A DNA stretch of 64,000 nucleotides from Dastarcus helophoroides (GCA_028583605.1 CM053329.1:1178001-1242000), one strand, 5' to 3'. Numbered from the stretch's first letter, positions 51,826-64,000 are shown. The notes: generated by a model not told the origin, from the letters alone. Translations and numbers: made by a program.

Positions 51826-54600
51826 GGGGAAGGCGGGACGGAAGGGGGTACGATTCTATTTGGTAATATATCTAGATAAATTTAAAAAAATTAAGAAAAT
51901 GGTCAAATAAACTTTAATATAGACATTTAAGAATGTTTAGGAGCATTGAACCTGATTTGTCACGGCAATGGGATCAGGGAAATTTTACTGCATGTCGATA
52001 ATTATTTACCCATTACCCTTATCCCATTGTCGCAAATTTTGTAGTTCGGGCGAGGCTGATATTGGTTCCCAAAAACGGGGTTTTTCCCAGTCGTTAAACC
52101 AATTCGTAAAATTCCTAATTTGGGATACGGATCGTATCTGGCTTCGTCATGGGCTCCTAGAAATTACTAATGCCCCCCATTAATGAGATTTATCGTATGG
52201 TATTTGTTGCTGAAACCTTTATGCAGAAACGAGAAATAATTACAACTTACAACTTGAACGGGTGCGTTTCTTTTCACCCTTTACACTTTTACATTTCAGT
52301 TTACCCGAACGCAATTCATTACTTGCGCGTCGGGCTAAACTAACGATAGTTCAACTTTTACCAATCGTTAGTTTAAACAAAGAACACAATAAACGCAAAA
52401 AATATATAAAAAATTAATTAATTGTATAACAAAAAAATACTTAAAAAACACCGTCTTTTTCCCGTTCTGCCCCGCATAGTGGGGCAGAACGGAATACATT
52501 TATTTGAGGTCGAAATTACAAATACTACTGCGTACAAAATTCGCAAATTAATACGGATTCATCGTCATCGCTATCTAAACCAGCACATGAAATATGGGCC
52601 CATTTTTTACAACTATAACATGAACACCAGCCCTCACTCGATTTGGAATATAATTCGTTGCAGTAAAGACAAGCGGTGTCATCTTCTGTCTTGTTCTCAG
52701 AATCTTCTTTGTTCTTCTTTTCCTTATTTTTAGTTTTTATCCTTTTCTTTTTGCATTTTTCCTCATTTGTTCTAGTTATCATCTTCCTTAATCTTCTCAA
52801 TTCGATTCTTGCCTTTCTTTCAAGTTTCATATGTTTTGATTTTTCTATCTTCTCGGCGACCATTTCTAATTCAGCTTTATGTTGAGATGCTGTCAAAATT
52901 GCTGTTTTATCGTTTTTCCTTATTGTTCTTTTCGTCTTGATTGAACTTTAGGCAATGGAATCACGTCTTCTGGGAAGATACAAGTAAAAAATATTTTAGG
53001 CTTTTATGTATTTCTTATAAGTTTATCCTGCATCCAAGAACAACCAGGTTTTGGTGCAATATTAGGCGTGCTTTGAGCATTTGTGTAGATTTTGGTGACG
53101 TCTTCAAGAGGCATGGCAACGTTTTTGGAAGCAACAGGTGGATTTTTCTTCGCCATTTGTGCACTGTTTAGATTATTGTCCTCTTTTATATATTTTTTTT
53201 GGGGTGTTGGTGTAGTTGCTAACTCAATATCTGTTATCCTAGATGGTGAAAAATCTGTTTCTGAAAAAACAGTTGGGTTAGCAGGCCATTGTTTCGTACT
53301 AGATTGCAGATTTTTTTGTATGGGAGGCATGTCCAACTAAGAGGAGAACGACAGGATTATCCTTTTTAATAAATAAATTTTAAAAACCATTTTTCAAATA
53401 TTGCTGCAGTCATCCTACCAGAATCGTAAACTTCAGCCCATCCTCCTGGAGGTAAACCCACTTCGAATTCCTTTTGTTTCTTTTTACGAGGAAATATTAA
53501 CATAGGTGGCATATAAACTCCACTAGCTGAAAAACATATTTCTGCAGTGACGGTGTTGCTCCTTTCTGCTGATGTCAACGCACCTACTTGTCTCTGTCAA
53601 CTGCTTAGGATTAACGGTAATACCTGTCTCATCGCAGTTATAAATTCTATTTGGCGTTAAATTATGTTTATCGATAACTTAAGTCAACAAATTAAAGAAC
53701 TGTGAGACTGATACCTTGTTAAATCCCATTGCCCGAGCTCCCGAAATTGCTTCTGGTTTTCGTAAACTTAGTTCAGGATGGCGTTTAAGAAAATCTTTAG
53801 CCCAGTCCTTTCCCGCCATTCCCAATTCATTGTTGAAATAATGCTTACAATGACTTTTTTCCAGCTAGTTGAAAACTTAACCTGCGAAATTCTCTCATAG
53901 TCTCTCCAAATAATCGTCTTTGCATCTCTGTTAGGTATGACGCAATTTCTGATTCTTGTTCAGTATTGAATACAGGTTGAAATTTCTCTAGTGTCTTATC
54001 AATTCCTGAACTAGGATTTTCCTGGCTCTTCTTTACATATCTTTTCAAAGTAGAGGATGGCACGGAAAAAGTATCGGATGCTTTTCTATATCCCATTTCT
54101 GCAGCAACGACAGCTTCTACTGCACGTTTTCTGCTAACCAGCTTTGCCTGTTAGTTTTTTTAACGTAGTGGCGCACCATCTATAACAAAATCATTGACAA
54201 TTAACATATCAAATTTAAATGTGGGGCAGAACGGTATATATCCCATTCCGCTCCATCCTATTCTGCCCCAGTATATGTCACTGTCAAAAAAATGATTAAA
54301 CTTTAACCTTGTAATCGCTTTCATCATTAAACATCTTAAATATTCATTAACACGACATAATGAATGTACTGGATAAGAATAATTGTCTCTATAAACAAAT
54401 ATTATAAAGTTGAATAAGATTACACCACGTACATGTTTTCCCGCCAACGATACAAGGCAACACAGACTTATGCACTCGCAACTTGGCGCCTTTGCTGACT
54501 GAATGTCAAAATATAATTTTATCGAAGCTCACTCCTTTCCCCTATCTCCATACCCCCTTTCCCATTCTACCCCGTTACTCCGTTGTGCCCTGCTCTCCCC
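51826..54600 (-). mobile_element. pogo/Tigger-like transposon with TA target duplication
   Basis: Both ends begin, reading inward, with GGGGA: GGGGAAGGCGGGACGGAAGG at 51827 and GGGGAGAGCAGGGCACAACG from 54600, each followed by a purine-rich GGGGTA block. TA flanks both sides (51824-51825 and 54601-54602). Internal repeats of GTGGGGCAGAACGG occur at 52482 and 54223. The transposase is on the minus strand. Confidence 0.75.
52525..54130 (-). pseudogene. pogo/Tigger-like transposase with PHD-like C-terminus, partly deleted
   Basis: Minus strand order: HTH_psq-type block EMGYRKASDTFSVPSSTLKR near 54090, CENP-B-like FNTEQESEIASYLTEMQRRL and GETMREFRRLSFQLAGKKS (53850-53990), a frameshifted linker, then MTSAERSNTVTAEICFSASG, VYMPPMLIFPRKK and GGWAEVYDSGRMTAAIFEKW (53366-53578), which is the first half of a DDE_1 domain. 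The second half with the remaining catalytic residues is absent; the next frame (53004-53336) is a Pro/Thr-rich linker, and the C-terminus (52525-52896) has a basic coiled region and CLYCNELYSKSSEGWCSCYS followed by CKKWAHISCAGL…CEFC, a PHD-like zinc-finger. Inactive. Confidence 0.82.
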
Positions 54601-54602
54601 TA

Positions 54603-57179
54603 TTATCTTACACATATTAGTGAGTTTATATTTCTTTGTACCATTTTTTTTACAAAGCATCGAAATTTTGGAATTCAGTTTACTGGAATTATTAGAAATT
54701 AATAAATCAAAATGGAATACCTTATAGAATATAGGGAATGGTTAATTACACATTCCTTAGAAAGAACAAAAATTGTTTATAAATACAATACAAGATTCAG
54801 ACAAAATTCAATCGAATCCTTAGAAATATATAAATCCAAATGGATAATTTCTGTACATTTTTTACAAAGTTGTGCCTGAAGAAAAAGCCAATAAAAAAAA
54901 TGAACTAAATATAAATCCAAATATAAAAAACAGTCGAAGTTAAAAAAAATCTTAGTTTACAAAAATACTACTATATATGATGTTAATAATAAAATAATAT
55001 TTGATTATGTCGAGATTTCTAAGAACAAAAAAATAGCTCCAGGAAAGATACAATTCTGGTAGATAATAAAAAATAAATGAACAGATGAAATACTAAACGA
55101 TAAATACATTTGTCAGTTTCGAATATTTATAAAGCGTAGGAAGAAAGAAGAAATTATAGGTTACAAGTTTTATCATTGCATAAAGATGCACAATGCATAA
55201 AGATTAGGGTCCGCTGCAACCTTTCCATTCTTGCAAGTATTAATTGGCAAGGTATTTACGTCATTCGATTTTCAAATGGCCGAGCTTTCAACCACAGTCT
55301 TCGTTAGCGCTTGTTAGCTTCTTAAATCGCTGCGAAATTCCACCGCATGCAGTACTTAAAAGAGGAGTTGCAGAAGTACATTTCTCGTTTTTGGTATTCC
55401 TAAATTTATGGCTGTGGATTGTGGCGCAAGCAGTCACAATTTTTCGATTAGCAAATGTTTGTATGAATTATAACGTTACTCCTGATATATGTGGGGCAAT
55501 ACCGAACGTTACATTGCATATTAAATTAATTAATTATAGTTGAAAGGCGAATTGAAGACTGGCCAAGTGTAATACGAAAGATCAGTTAGTAATAAAAATC
55601 ACAATTCAGAAGTTGATAATTTGTTAATATGCTATTTTTTTATTCCTAGAAATTTTATTTTTCCTACGGTTATCAGTATAGAACAAAATCAGCCTTTTAT
55701 CGCATTGTATTAAATTAACCCCCTTAACAAGGCAAAGCAAGCGATAAAAGTGTAAGAATTTGCAGCCAAAAAGAAGGAAATATTTAAATCACGACAATAC
55801 AATGTGCCAGTCTCATTGGAAGTAGTTCTTGAAGCTATAAATTGTATTGGAAAATGGGTGGAAAGCCGGCAGCAATTCCACACAATCCCCATACAATGTC
55901 GACGGAGTGCAGCGGGCATTGATTTGGCATCCGACCATACCCCCACCCCCACGAATCTGCACAAGAAGCCTTTTTCCTGCCTGGCGCCGCGCAATCTCCT
56001 ACTAAAAAGAGAACGGCGCACAGGACTAATACCCCTGGGAACACTACATCTCTATATTCCCAAGGTCGTGCTGGGATATTATAATACTGAAGTGGAGTTA
56101 CCATTTGAAACCATCATCTTACAAATACCCCCTCATAACTGACACGAAACTCTTGAGACCATGATATGGTACACTAAGAGAAAATGGTTTTTATATAAAT
56201 CGGGAGTTATTGACAATGTCTAACATAAAGGTTACCAATAAAGTTTTTACAATTTGATGCATGCACTTTTACTATGTTTCCATTATACAGGATGTCTTAG
56301 TCATTAGATATAGCATTTACATGTACGGCAGACTTAATAAAGTAGGAAAATCAGAGAATAATGTTATTCGACTATTAAAAAAGGAACAAATCGACCTATA
56401 ACTCCTCTTACAGTACGCTCCAGATCCGTAATGAACTCTGTATTTTTGCAAAACTTCATTCTCTACAGAGAATCCTTTATCACGTTAGAACCTCATCCAC
56501 TCACCATGATAAGGCGGATTGGTGTGAAAGATAATATCGCCCAACTAATAATAATATCGTACCTATAATTATAGGTATCTATTATCTATGGTTAGGTAGT
56601 AGCTAGTTCAGTAATAATACCCACAAAAATAGCCTTAGCGTATTTTAGAAGAAAATCCCGGTAGGCCTAATTTTGGAACAAAGCTTTCCTTTGGTGTTCT
56701 AATGAAACTGTAATAAGAAAAAATATTTTTTTCAACAAAAAGAAAAAACCGCCTTGTACCCTGCGTGGAAGGTGATATGGAAGGAGATATGTTATCGTAT
56801 AAGATCCCGTACATTATACAACCGATCATATCGGGTTTTTGCGCTGCGATGTCTTGCGGTTGGATGCCACCTTGTCAGGTCTTAGCTTTATATGGAAATA
56901 ACTCAAGTCGCTATTTTATAAAAAACCTCAAGTATTTTTTCTCTAAAAGTTAGTGTTCGAGAGATATTCACATGTTTCACAATCTTTGAGCACCAAAAGG
57001 AAACTATATACCAAAATATATTTGTATATTTTGCGCTTTATCAAAAATTCTTATGATCAACAACTCAAAGATTTTTTCTTAAATCCACACAGACGCAGCA
57101 AATCACTGCTAGTACTAAATGTATTTTTTACTTTTTAAGATTTCACTCATTATGTGTGTTGCAATGGTGCAGAATGAAA
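54603..57179. other. anonymous intergenic DNA with two GC-richer patches
   Basis: No gene is recognised. 55240-55545 has a 99-codon frame and 55790-56145 a 112-codon frame, both in less AT-rich DNA than their surroundings (CACAATCCCCATACAATGTC, CCTGGGAACACTACATCTCT), but neither shows a domain. They could be exons, regulatory DNA or old repeats. ATTATACAGGATGTCTTAGT at 56282 resembles a mariner-type end. Confidence 0.35.
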
Positions 57180-58150
57180 ATCAGTTCAAGAGAAAAACGT
57201 TTTTGGAAATATTGCGATTAAAGTCAAAATTTCGAGATCTAAATTAGAGTTTTGAGATCAAAACAGAGATTTTATATTAATAAAATCAAATTTTCCGTTG
57301 AAAATTCAAATTTAGATTTTTTTAAATAATGACTGAACTAAAAGTTTCCCCAAAAAGCAAAAATTTCGATTTTATTTTGAGCCCTTAGAAAAACGTAAAA
57401 AATTTAGGTTTGAATTGGAAAATTTAGCAAAAAAGTAAGCGTCTCGAGAATAAAAATAATAATGTAGTAAGTAATCCGTAGTCTGAAATCAATGTTACAG
57501 CTTTTAAAGGTTTTTTACATATTTAACTTTAAACTCAAAATCTACATTTTTTCTGGAGAATAAAATTTTGGATATAAGTAAAATTTATTTTAATCTAAAA
57601 TTTTTTAAAGCATCCATTTAAAATATCCAAAACGTAGACCTCTTTTTTAAACAACTTAACTTTAATTGTGAAGTTTACATCTGTTTCCTAAAATCTCGAG
57701 TTCTAATTTGAAACTTTGGATTTTTGTTTCGGTATTAATCTCGGAATGTTCACAGTGGTTCCTGTTCAGATTTGGTCTAAAATATCGAAAAATTTTTATG
57801 TTTTAGCTCTTCATTGTTTCAAATTTCGACTCCTCAAAATTCGAATTGAAAATTTAAAATATTTACCATTGCTTCTAATATTTTGATTTCAGGAAATGTA
57901 TACTATATTTATAAAATTTTATTTCCGAAATATATATTTCCGCATTTCTTCCATTATTTTGATTTTAATTTTAAGGTATTCGCGTTTTTTTCATATTTTA
58001 AATTAAAATATTTTTCTGAAATTCCGTTTTTAGTTCCAAAATGTCCACACAAAAAATTCTGTTTTCAACATTTTAGATATAAACTTAAAACTTTTTTTTA
58101 TTTTTGTTATTATTTTCGTCAAGTTTGTTAGTTTCTTCGCATAATTTCGA
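57180..58150. repeat. low-complexity GAAAATTTC/TTTCGA tract
   Basis: Same type of degenerate A- then T-rich sequence as 7640-11095 (AAATTTCGATTTTATTTTGA, GAAAATTTAAAATATT). Not coding; the frame at 57883-58131 is a product of the T-rich strand. Confidence 0.6.
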
Positions 58151-58303
58151 TTGTAAAATCCAAGCATTCTAGTGAAACTAGAATTTTTTATTTGAGTAAT
58201 TAATTTTTTAAATACACCCTATGTATATGAAGTTATTGGTGATTTAACTCAAAATTTCTACTTTAAAGACCGCAGCTTAGGAACGAAAAATATATTTCGA
58301 GAG

Positions 58304-58345
58304 TAGGGGAGACTGAGGACACTTGATCCGACTTTTTTCTAGCGC
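58304..58345. repeat. pogo-like terminus
   Basis: TAGGGGAGACTGAGGACACT resembles the left end of the pogo-like element at 2874 (GGGAGACTGGGGTATTTTGG). No transposase follows; the foldback element at 58358 lies immediately inside. Confidence 0.45.
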
Positions 58346-58357
58346 ATATCTACATGG

Positions 58358-59728
58358 TGGACCATAAGTAATGGTACATAGAGCAAGAGTAGATTTTTCG
58401 TATAAAAATAACATGAATTAGCCACATTTACCTTATACCCAAAAATGATATTAACAGAGGTGCAGGGTGTCAAAGTTGAAACGAAAATTGTGATTTTTTC
58501 GCATAACTGATGAACATATTTTAGTATAGACAAGAAATTTTGTATAAAGGGGTTTCCTTGGTCAAAAAAATCTAATTTGCTAACAGATTGCCAGTAACTC
58601 ATAGGGGGCGCCACCTACGCTGCCTTGTATTATTCTAAAGCATCATAACTTTCTCATGCCTTTACGTGCACTGATTTTAAATAGATATTTTCATTTGCCT
58701 ATATTTTTTACATAAAAAAGGTATACTTTCTAAATGTTGATGCAAGCAACCGTTTTTGAGATATTTGTCTTCAAAGTTTGCAGTACGTTTATTTTAAGTT
58801 ATGTAAATGTGAATTTTTCGCAGTAGGTTTCAATATAAAAGTAATAAAACTGACTCTAAAATAGTTTATATCAAATATTACTCTACTGACATTATTATTA
58901 CACATATTTTTTAACTTTCTAAAGCAAATTTAAATAAAATACCAAAATAAAATTTATTTTCAAAAATAAATATATAGGAAATGACTTTTTCCATGTAAAG
59001 GGATTGTAAACAATTAAAAATCTGGCTGTCTTTTATTGAAATTCATCTCCAAATATCTGCTTTGACCACTCAGACTATTAAAATTTTTGCGGACCCAGAC
59101 ATCATACCTCACATCTCTAGGTTAGAAAATAAATTACGTCTTAATTTTTTGGATTTTCTTTATTGAGATTTTCAAAATTTAGGTAATAATATTATCAGCA
59201 AAGTAATATTTGACATAAATTACTTTTAAAGCTGTCTTATGATTACTTTTTTCTCAAGCCTACTTCGAAAATTTAATATCTTAGTAATTTAAAACCAAGG
59301 CACGTCAAGCCTTAAAGGCAAATATCTTGGAAAGGCTTGCTCGTATCAACTCTTAGAAAGTACGCCTTTTCTACCTTTAAAATTAGGAGAAATAAATTAA
59401 CCCATTTAAAATTAATATACGAGGGTGCACAAAAAAATTATGATGATTTAGAATTATACAGGACAGCGCAGGTAGCGCCCCCTATCAGCTATTGGTAATA
59501 TGTTAGCAAATTAGAGTTTGTTGACTTAAGAAACCCCCTTGTGTCAAATTTCGTGCCCATATTAAAATTCATTCCATAATTATACGAAAAAATCGAAGTA
59601 TCCTTTTCAACATTGACACCCTGTACCTTTGTTAATATCAACTTTTGGTGTAAGGTAAATGTAGCTAAATCACATTATTTTTATTCGAAAAATCCACCAT
59701 TCCTCTGTGTACCATTACTTATGGTCCA
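58358..59728. mobile_element. 1.4-kb foldback element
   Basis: Perfectly inverse ends TGGACCATAAGTAATGGTAC at 58358 and GTACCATTACTTATGGTCCA ending 59728. The arms (about 58358-58800 and 59310-59728) match imperfectly along their length: GGTGCAGGGTGTCAAAGTTG (58459) against CAACATTGACACCCTGTACC (59608), GGGGGCGCCACCTACGCTGC against GCGCAGGTAGCGCCCCCTAT. Centre about 500 bp, no coding region. Confidence 0.87.
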
Positions 59729-61385
59729 GCCTATATATCGTTTTATCAAGTATATGAAAATGAATTTTCTAAAATTACACATTTAGAGTAACATTTAGTT
59801 TTTTAATTTATCATGCAATATTTTAAATAATTCCATTAGTACAAAAGATTTTCAAGAAAAATTGAAAATTTGGAAAAGGATAAAGTCTCCTTTATTCAAG
59901 GAGATTTGAATTTTGAAAAAATATGCCAAATTTGAAAATGATAAAATCCAATATAGCGTTTATAAGAAATAAAAAAGTTGACATAATTTTCTCGAAAACA
60001 GTTAAATTCAGAAAAAAATTAATGTACACCAGTGAAGAGGCCTTAAAAAACAAATAATTAGAGTTTTTAAATTTTTTCAATCGGACTTCAAATAAACAAG
60101 TTACAGCTGATTTTTAAAAATGGCGATTTTCAGTTTTTTCTAAATAAAATCAAGACTAATTGGAATTCAATTTCACATTTAAGCTTCCTTGTATCTTTAA
60201 TGGTTTACGAGATCTCTACAGTTAAAATCAAATTTGGTTCAACCTGTATATTTTTTAATAGCAGGCTACATAAATGTCATTATGGCAAATAAGTAGTAAA
60301 ATGGCCCTGCGCAATGCTATGAAAATATCCCTATTAAAATGTAAACAAAATTTTCACTTGAAATTTTCTAGAAAAAGTGAAATAGATCCATTTTAAACTG
60401 AAACCTTGAAAAGTCAAAAAATTAATGTTGTAATTTTAGAATTAACGTCGGATTATTTAGAAAACATTAAATTTCACGATTTGTATGTCTAGATCTTATA
60501 GTAAGACCTTAAATCAAAAGTTTACGACAAATGTAGAAATTTTTGATATCAAAGTAAGCAAATAAAGCTTGAAATTTTAAGTTTAAATAAAATTTAAACA
60601 AAAAAAGTAATTTCATATAAAACCAGAAATTTTGCGGAACCAATCAAAAATTTTAACAAAAATTTGAAAATTTCGAAATTTTTTGAATAATTGCAAAATC
60701 TGAAACTTTACTATTTTGAGAAACGTAGAAATTTTGGAAAAAAAAGACTATTTTCATGCATTTACGCATTGAGGTGGATTCGACATCATCGCGGTCGGTA
60801 GCCAGCTATCGGGTTATACAAATGAATCCATCAGGTAATCAATTAAATTAGATGGATATCGCTTTATTGGTTCATTTGGATGTTTATAGTAAAACATATG
60901 CCGTGAGGCCAAACAAAAACTTTAACAGAGCCTAAAATTGTTAGATTTTTTGTTTTGTAAAAGTGAAATATTTGGGAGCGGAAAATTTTTTAATTTTAAT
61001 TTTATAGTTTCAACAGCAACTCCCTAGTAAGAGTTGCATGCCTTTAAGCAGTTACTATACTGTCTGTACCACCTAAAATTTCTTTAAAAATTAACCAAAT
61101 GAAAAACTTCATTCAGAGCTGTGAAAGAAATATCTTACCACAATGAAAAGAAAACGATAAATTTCACTATTTAACTCAAGTCATTGTCTAATGCTAATGT
61201 AAAATGCATGTTAGTAAATTGTGTACCTTTAATTATTACATCTACCCCCTTGTTTTTATTGTATTTGCTTACCTGATAGCACTTACTATAAACTATAAAG
61301 TTTGTTATGAAAAAACATAGTCAACAATTTAAAGGTAGAAATTAAAAATAAAACACAGGTTCAACAATAAATTTATGTTTTTACA
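59729..61385. other. anonymous and low-complexity DNA
   Basis: No gene. 60320-60760 is the GAAATTTCGAAATTTT low-complexity type. 60760-60900 is a slightly GC-richer patch (CATCATCGCGGTCGGTAGCC) of unknown nature. Confidence 0.4.
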
Positions 61386-61410
61386 GATAACATGTTGAGT
61401 AGTTTGGGCT

Positions 61411-61644
61411 ATGTGCATTGATTTCTCTCAATCAATTAAAACATTTTGGGGTGAAAAATTGAGTTCGGTAATTAAAAATTTATTTATGAGATGTACTAAG
61501 CACTTACAAGGAAAGAACCTGATGTATATCTCACCAATTTTCTTGCTTTTGTTATATGTCTTATTGCATAAAAAATATTGGACACGTATTTTTTTGAATG
61601 CTAATTCTGAAACAATTGATTATAGAGTTTGTCAACCTTTATAA
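61411..61644 (+). CDS. uncertain small ORF, 77 aa
   Basis: Open from ATG 61411 (MCIDFSQSIKTFWGEKLSSV) to a stop at 61642-61644, with a hydrophobic segment YISPIFLLLLYVLL at residues ~39-52. An in-frame TGA lies about 13 bases upstream of the ATG and TTTTTACAG (possible splice acceptor) ends at 61386. No family is recognised and the AT-rich composition makes a chance frame likely. Confidence 0.2.
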   Translation: MCIDFSQSIKTFWGEKLSSVIKNLFMRCTKHLQGKNLMYISPIFLLLLYVLLHKKYWTRIFLNANSETIDYRVCQPL

Positions 61645-62486
61645 AAATAAGGGTTTTATATTATTTCATTTTTAATGCAAAATACAGAGTGTTAAGCGAG
61701 GAATGGGACAGTGCAATATCTCGGGAAACAAATGATGATTTAGACAATTTGAAAATATGATTCTAAATTATACAATGAAGGACACATTTTCAGCCATTTT
61801 AACTTTTTAATTCATCACTAGGTGACACTATAGTAACATTTTTTTAAATAGGATGTCATCTTTTTTATTGCAATATTTGGATTTTCCGCAAATTTCCTGA
61901 TAAACTTTTAATGAAGGATTTAATAGCCTAAAACCCTTAGTTGCCACGAAATAAAATAATTTCCGGATTAAACTCAAAATTGAACTACTTTTATATAAAA
62001 GTTATACTTATTATTATTATTATTAAGCAAAAATAAAAATAACAAACTAGTGACACACTTTCCAATAAATGTTCAAAGACTACTCCATCCTTTAATACGC
62101 ATTGTTCAGATTTCTTGATAATTTGAAACCTGTTTTCGCTTTTGGAATTTGTAAAGAAATATCTGTACATGCAAGTCTAATTTTGGTTTGCAATTGCTGG
62201 TCATTTAATGTAACTGTTTATACCTATCTAACGTGAAAAAACACCATATTTAAGAAATTGCTCACAACCTAACTAGTAAGGGGAAGAGCGTAATCTTACT
62301 GAAGGTGTATAGGGTGTATATGCGAAAACTATACGCCTTTACGCTTCTGTATCTCGGTTTTTAGATAATTTAAAAAAATGATTTACATGATTTTTTATGG
62401 ACTTTCCCGATATGTTAATAAAAAATATCAGATCAGATGCAAGCTCGAAGTAACCTAACTTTATTGTTTTAAAATAGACACCCTGA

Positions 62487-62490
<4 letters not shown>
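61645..62490. other. anonymous intergenic DNA
   Basis: Nothing supported. AT-rich with a short (TTA)n run near 62010. Confidence 0.4.

Positions 62491-62491
<1 letters not shown>

Positions 62492-62537
<46 letters not shown>
62492..62537. repeat. (TA)n microsatellite
   Basis: An uninterrupted TA run of about 23 units ending at TATATATCGATAG. Confidence 0.95.
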
Positions 62538-62541
<4 letters not shown>

Positions 62542-62958
62542 AGCGCTTTCCATGCCAATTTCATTAATATATAATTTATATAACTTGTATTTAAAAATTA
62601 CCTAGATATTGACAAAAACATATTGCATAAAATCACAAAATACGAACCCTGTCGCAGAAGAATTGAACCACCTCAACTAACTTTTTTTTCTATGAATATA
62701 AAATATTTCCATAAATTTCAGTGGAATATTTAAACGCGATATCTTCTCGTCGTTATTATGCTGTTGAATTTTAATATTAATTTTCGCTTGAAAAATAAAA
62801 GCTAACGTTGTGCTTGTCGCAAATGTATTGCACCATTTTTTTAAAAGTTGTAATCAAAGTAGATTTCTTCAAAATAAATTTCAAATGTCAATATTCGTTT
62901 GTCGTAGTTGCTAACATTATACTATTTATAAATTTATAAAGCTATATATTTATTTATT
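62538..62958. other. flank of the Tc1-like element
   Basis: Non-coding. CCACCTCAACTAACTTTTTTTT near 62669 and ACGTTGTGCTTGTCGCAAAT near 62802 may belong to the 5' end of the Tc1-like element; its terminus is not identified. Confidence 0.35.
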
Positions 62959-64000
62959 ATGGTGCGTGGAAAACAAATTTCTGCAGACCTTCGTAAGGCC
63001 ATTGTTGGAATATTTCAAAATTTTTAGGAATACCTAGATGTACAGTGCGCAATATAATTTACTGTTACAAAACTCTTGAACTATGTAATAACCTATCAAA
63101 AAAGTGGCAGAACGTCGAAAATGACTCTTAGGAATCAATGTGCATTGAACAAATTTATTAATAAAGACAAAAGCATGCCGCCTAGAGAATTGGATGTTCA
63201 ATGGGGTAAAACTATTGGAAAATCCGTATCTAAGGATACACTTCTGCGAAATATAAAAAAACCTAAATACGGTTTTTATAGGGTATGTAAAAGTTACCTA
63301 TACATTTTCAAATATAAAATTTTGTCAAATAAAAATATTTAGGCAAAAAAGAAGCCACTTCTTACAACAAACCAAAAGAAGACTAGGTTGGAATGGACTA
63401 AGGAGCACTCCACATGGTCTGCCAATGATTTGGACAAAATAATTTGGAGTGATGAATCGAAATTTGAGATATGTGTGGGAGATAGCCGAAGTAAGATTTT
63501 AGGAAAAAAAAGGGAAGAGCATCACCCAGATACATTAAAGCCTAAAATTAAATTTCCTGCTTCAGTTACGGTGTGGGGTTGTATGTCCTCTCAAGGAGTG
63601 GGACGACTATTTGTGATAGATAAAACGATTAATGCTGGTAAATATATAGAAATTCTACAAAATGAACTATTGCCATCCATTCCGATGCTAAAAAATGAAA
63701 ACGGAGAATTTATTTTCCAATAAGATGGTCGTTCATGCCACACAGCAAAGATAGTTAAAAAAATTTAATACACAAAATATACCATTATTAGAACTGGTCG
63801 TCTAATAGTCCAGAACTATCGCCAATTATGGCATGAAATGACAAAACCATTGGGAACTATAGGGTCGTACGTACAAAATTGGAATTAATTGATAAGTTGA
63901 ATAAAATGTGGTAACAAATTAAACCTCACATTTCCAGATCACTGATGAACACGCTGCCTAAAGATATATTGGGAGTTTTAAAGCAAAGGTGAGATTGTAC
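62959..64000 (+). pseudogene. Tc1-like transposase with a 60-bp intron-like gap, runs to the window edge
   Basis: Starts MVRGKQISADLRKAIVGIFQ at 62959, then stop and frameshift; RCTVRNIIYCYKTLE belongs to the HTH region. From 63090 VITYQKSGRTSKMTLRNQCA and GKSVSKDTLLRNIKKPKYGF YR lead to GTATGT at 63283; TTTAG at 63342 ends a 60-bp segment with GT/AG borders, after which AKKKPLLTTNQKKTRLEWTK continues in frame. Catalytic domain: IIWSDESKFEICVGD (first Asp), SVTVWGCMSSQGVGRLF, FIFQ then TAA where Gln is expected, then DGRSCHTAKIV (second Asp). The third region (near 63800) is frameshifted, and ELIDKLNKMW and SRSLMNTLPKDILGVLKQR mark the C-terminal part to the window end. Confidence 0.85.

Noticed and set aside
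55710..56104. Two overlapping minus frames of ~100 codons
   Set aside because: Overlap each other and a + frame of equal length, no domain in any of them.

Overview
The window is AT-rich nuclear DNA from an insect. Genes have introns with GT/AG borders, the one recognisable host gene is a typical animal pyrophosphatase with insect-like exons, there is a short (TTAGG)n-like tract, and the repeats belong to families common in insects (piggyBac, ZMYM1-like hAT, pogo/Tigger, Tc1/mariner, BEL/Pao, Ty3/gypsy). I cannot place it to order. No bacterial-type features (operons, ribosome binding sites, CRISPR) are present.

Host gene: cytosolic inorganic pyrophosphatase (Nurf-38/PPA1 family) on the + strand, seven coding exons between 11930 and 23887, 288 codons, all exon phases agreeing. 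Intron 3 is 10.5 kb and holds a piggyBac copy (13579-15563), a 2-kb foldback element (17534-19534), a solo LTR (20580-20919) and low-complexity tracts. A second exon-like copy of the last exon (23701-23747) lies inside the last intron. A small possible membrane-protein ORF follows at 24145-24405.

1-11.3 kb: a decayed hAT (BED finger in inverted orientation), a ~138-bp tandem repeat, and a pogo-like transposon whose C-terminal coding part is split by a ZMYM1-like hAT, then 3.5 kb of degenerate TTTCGAC/GAAAATTT sequence. 24.5-36.9 kb: a hairpin MITE, two different Tc1/mariner relics separated by a hAT end, a BEL/Pao gag split by another insertion, and a BEL pol end followed by an LTR. 36.8-49.7 kb: a nest of palindromic elements. 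A 510-bp inverted repeat (39265-39766 / 49222-49745) encloses a 3.65-kb element with ~640-bp inverted arms, which itself holds a mariner fragment and a tyrosine-recombinase (Crypton-like) relic. Next to it are a unit with a hammerhead-ribozyme-like core (43848-43920) and a Ty3/gypsy element with both LTRs (44095-49215). 49.7-64 kb: mostly anonymous DNA, a pogo/Tigger relic with TA target duplication (51826-54600), another foldback element (58358-59728), a TA microsatellite and a Tc1-like transposase relic with a 60-bp intron at the right edge.

All transposon coding regions seen here are broken by stops, frameshifts or deletions; only the pyrophosphatase looks intact. The points most worth checking are the hammerhead-like motif and its unit, the duplicated pyrophosphatase terminal exon, the six long palindromic elements, and the tyrosine-recombinase relic.
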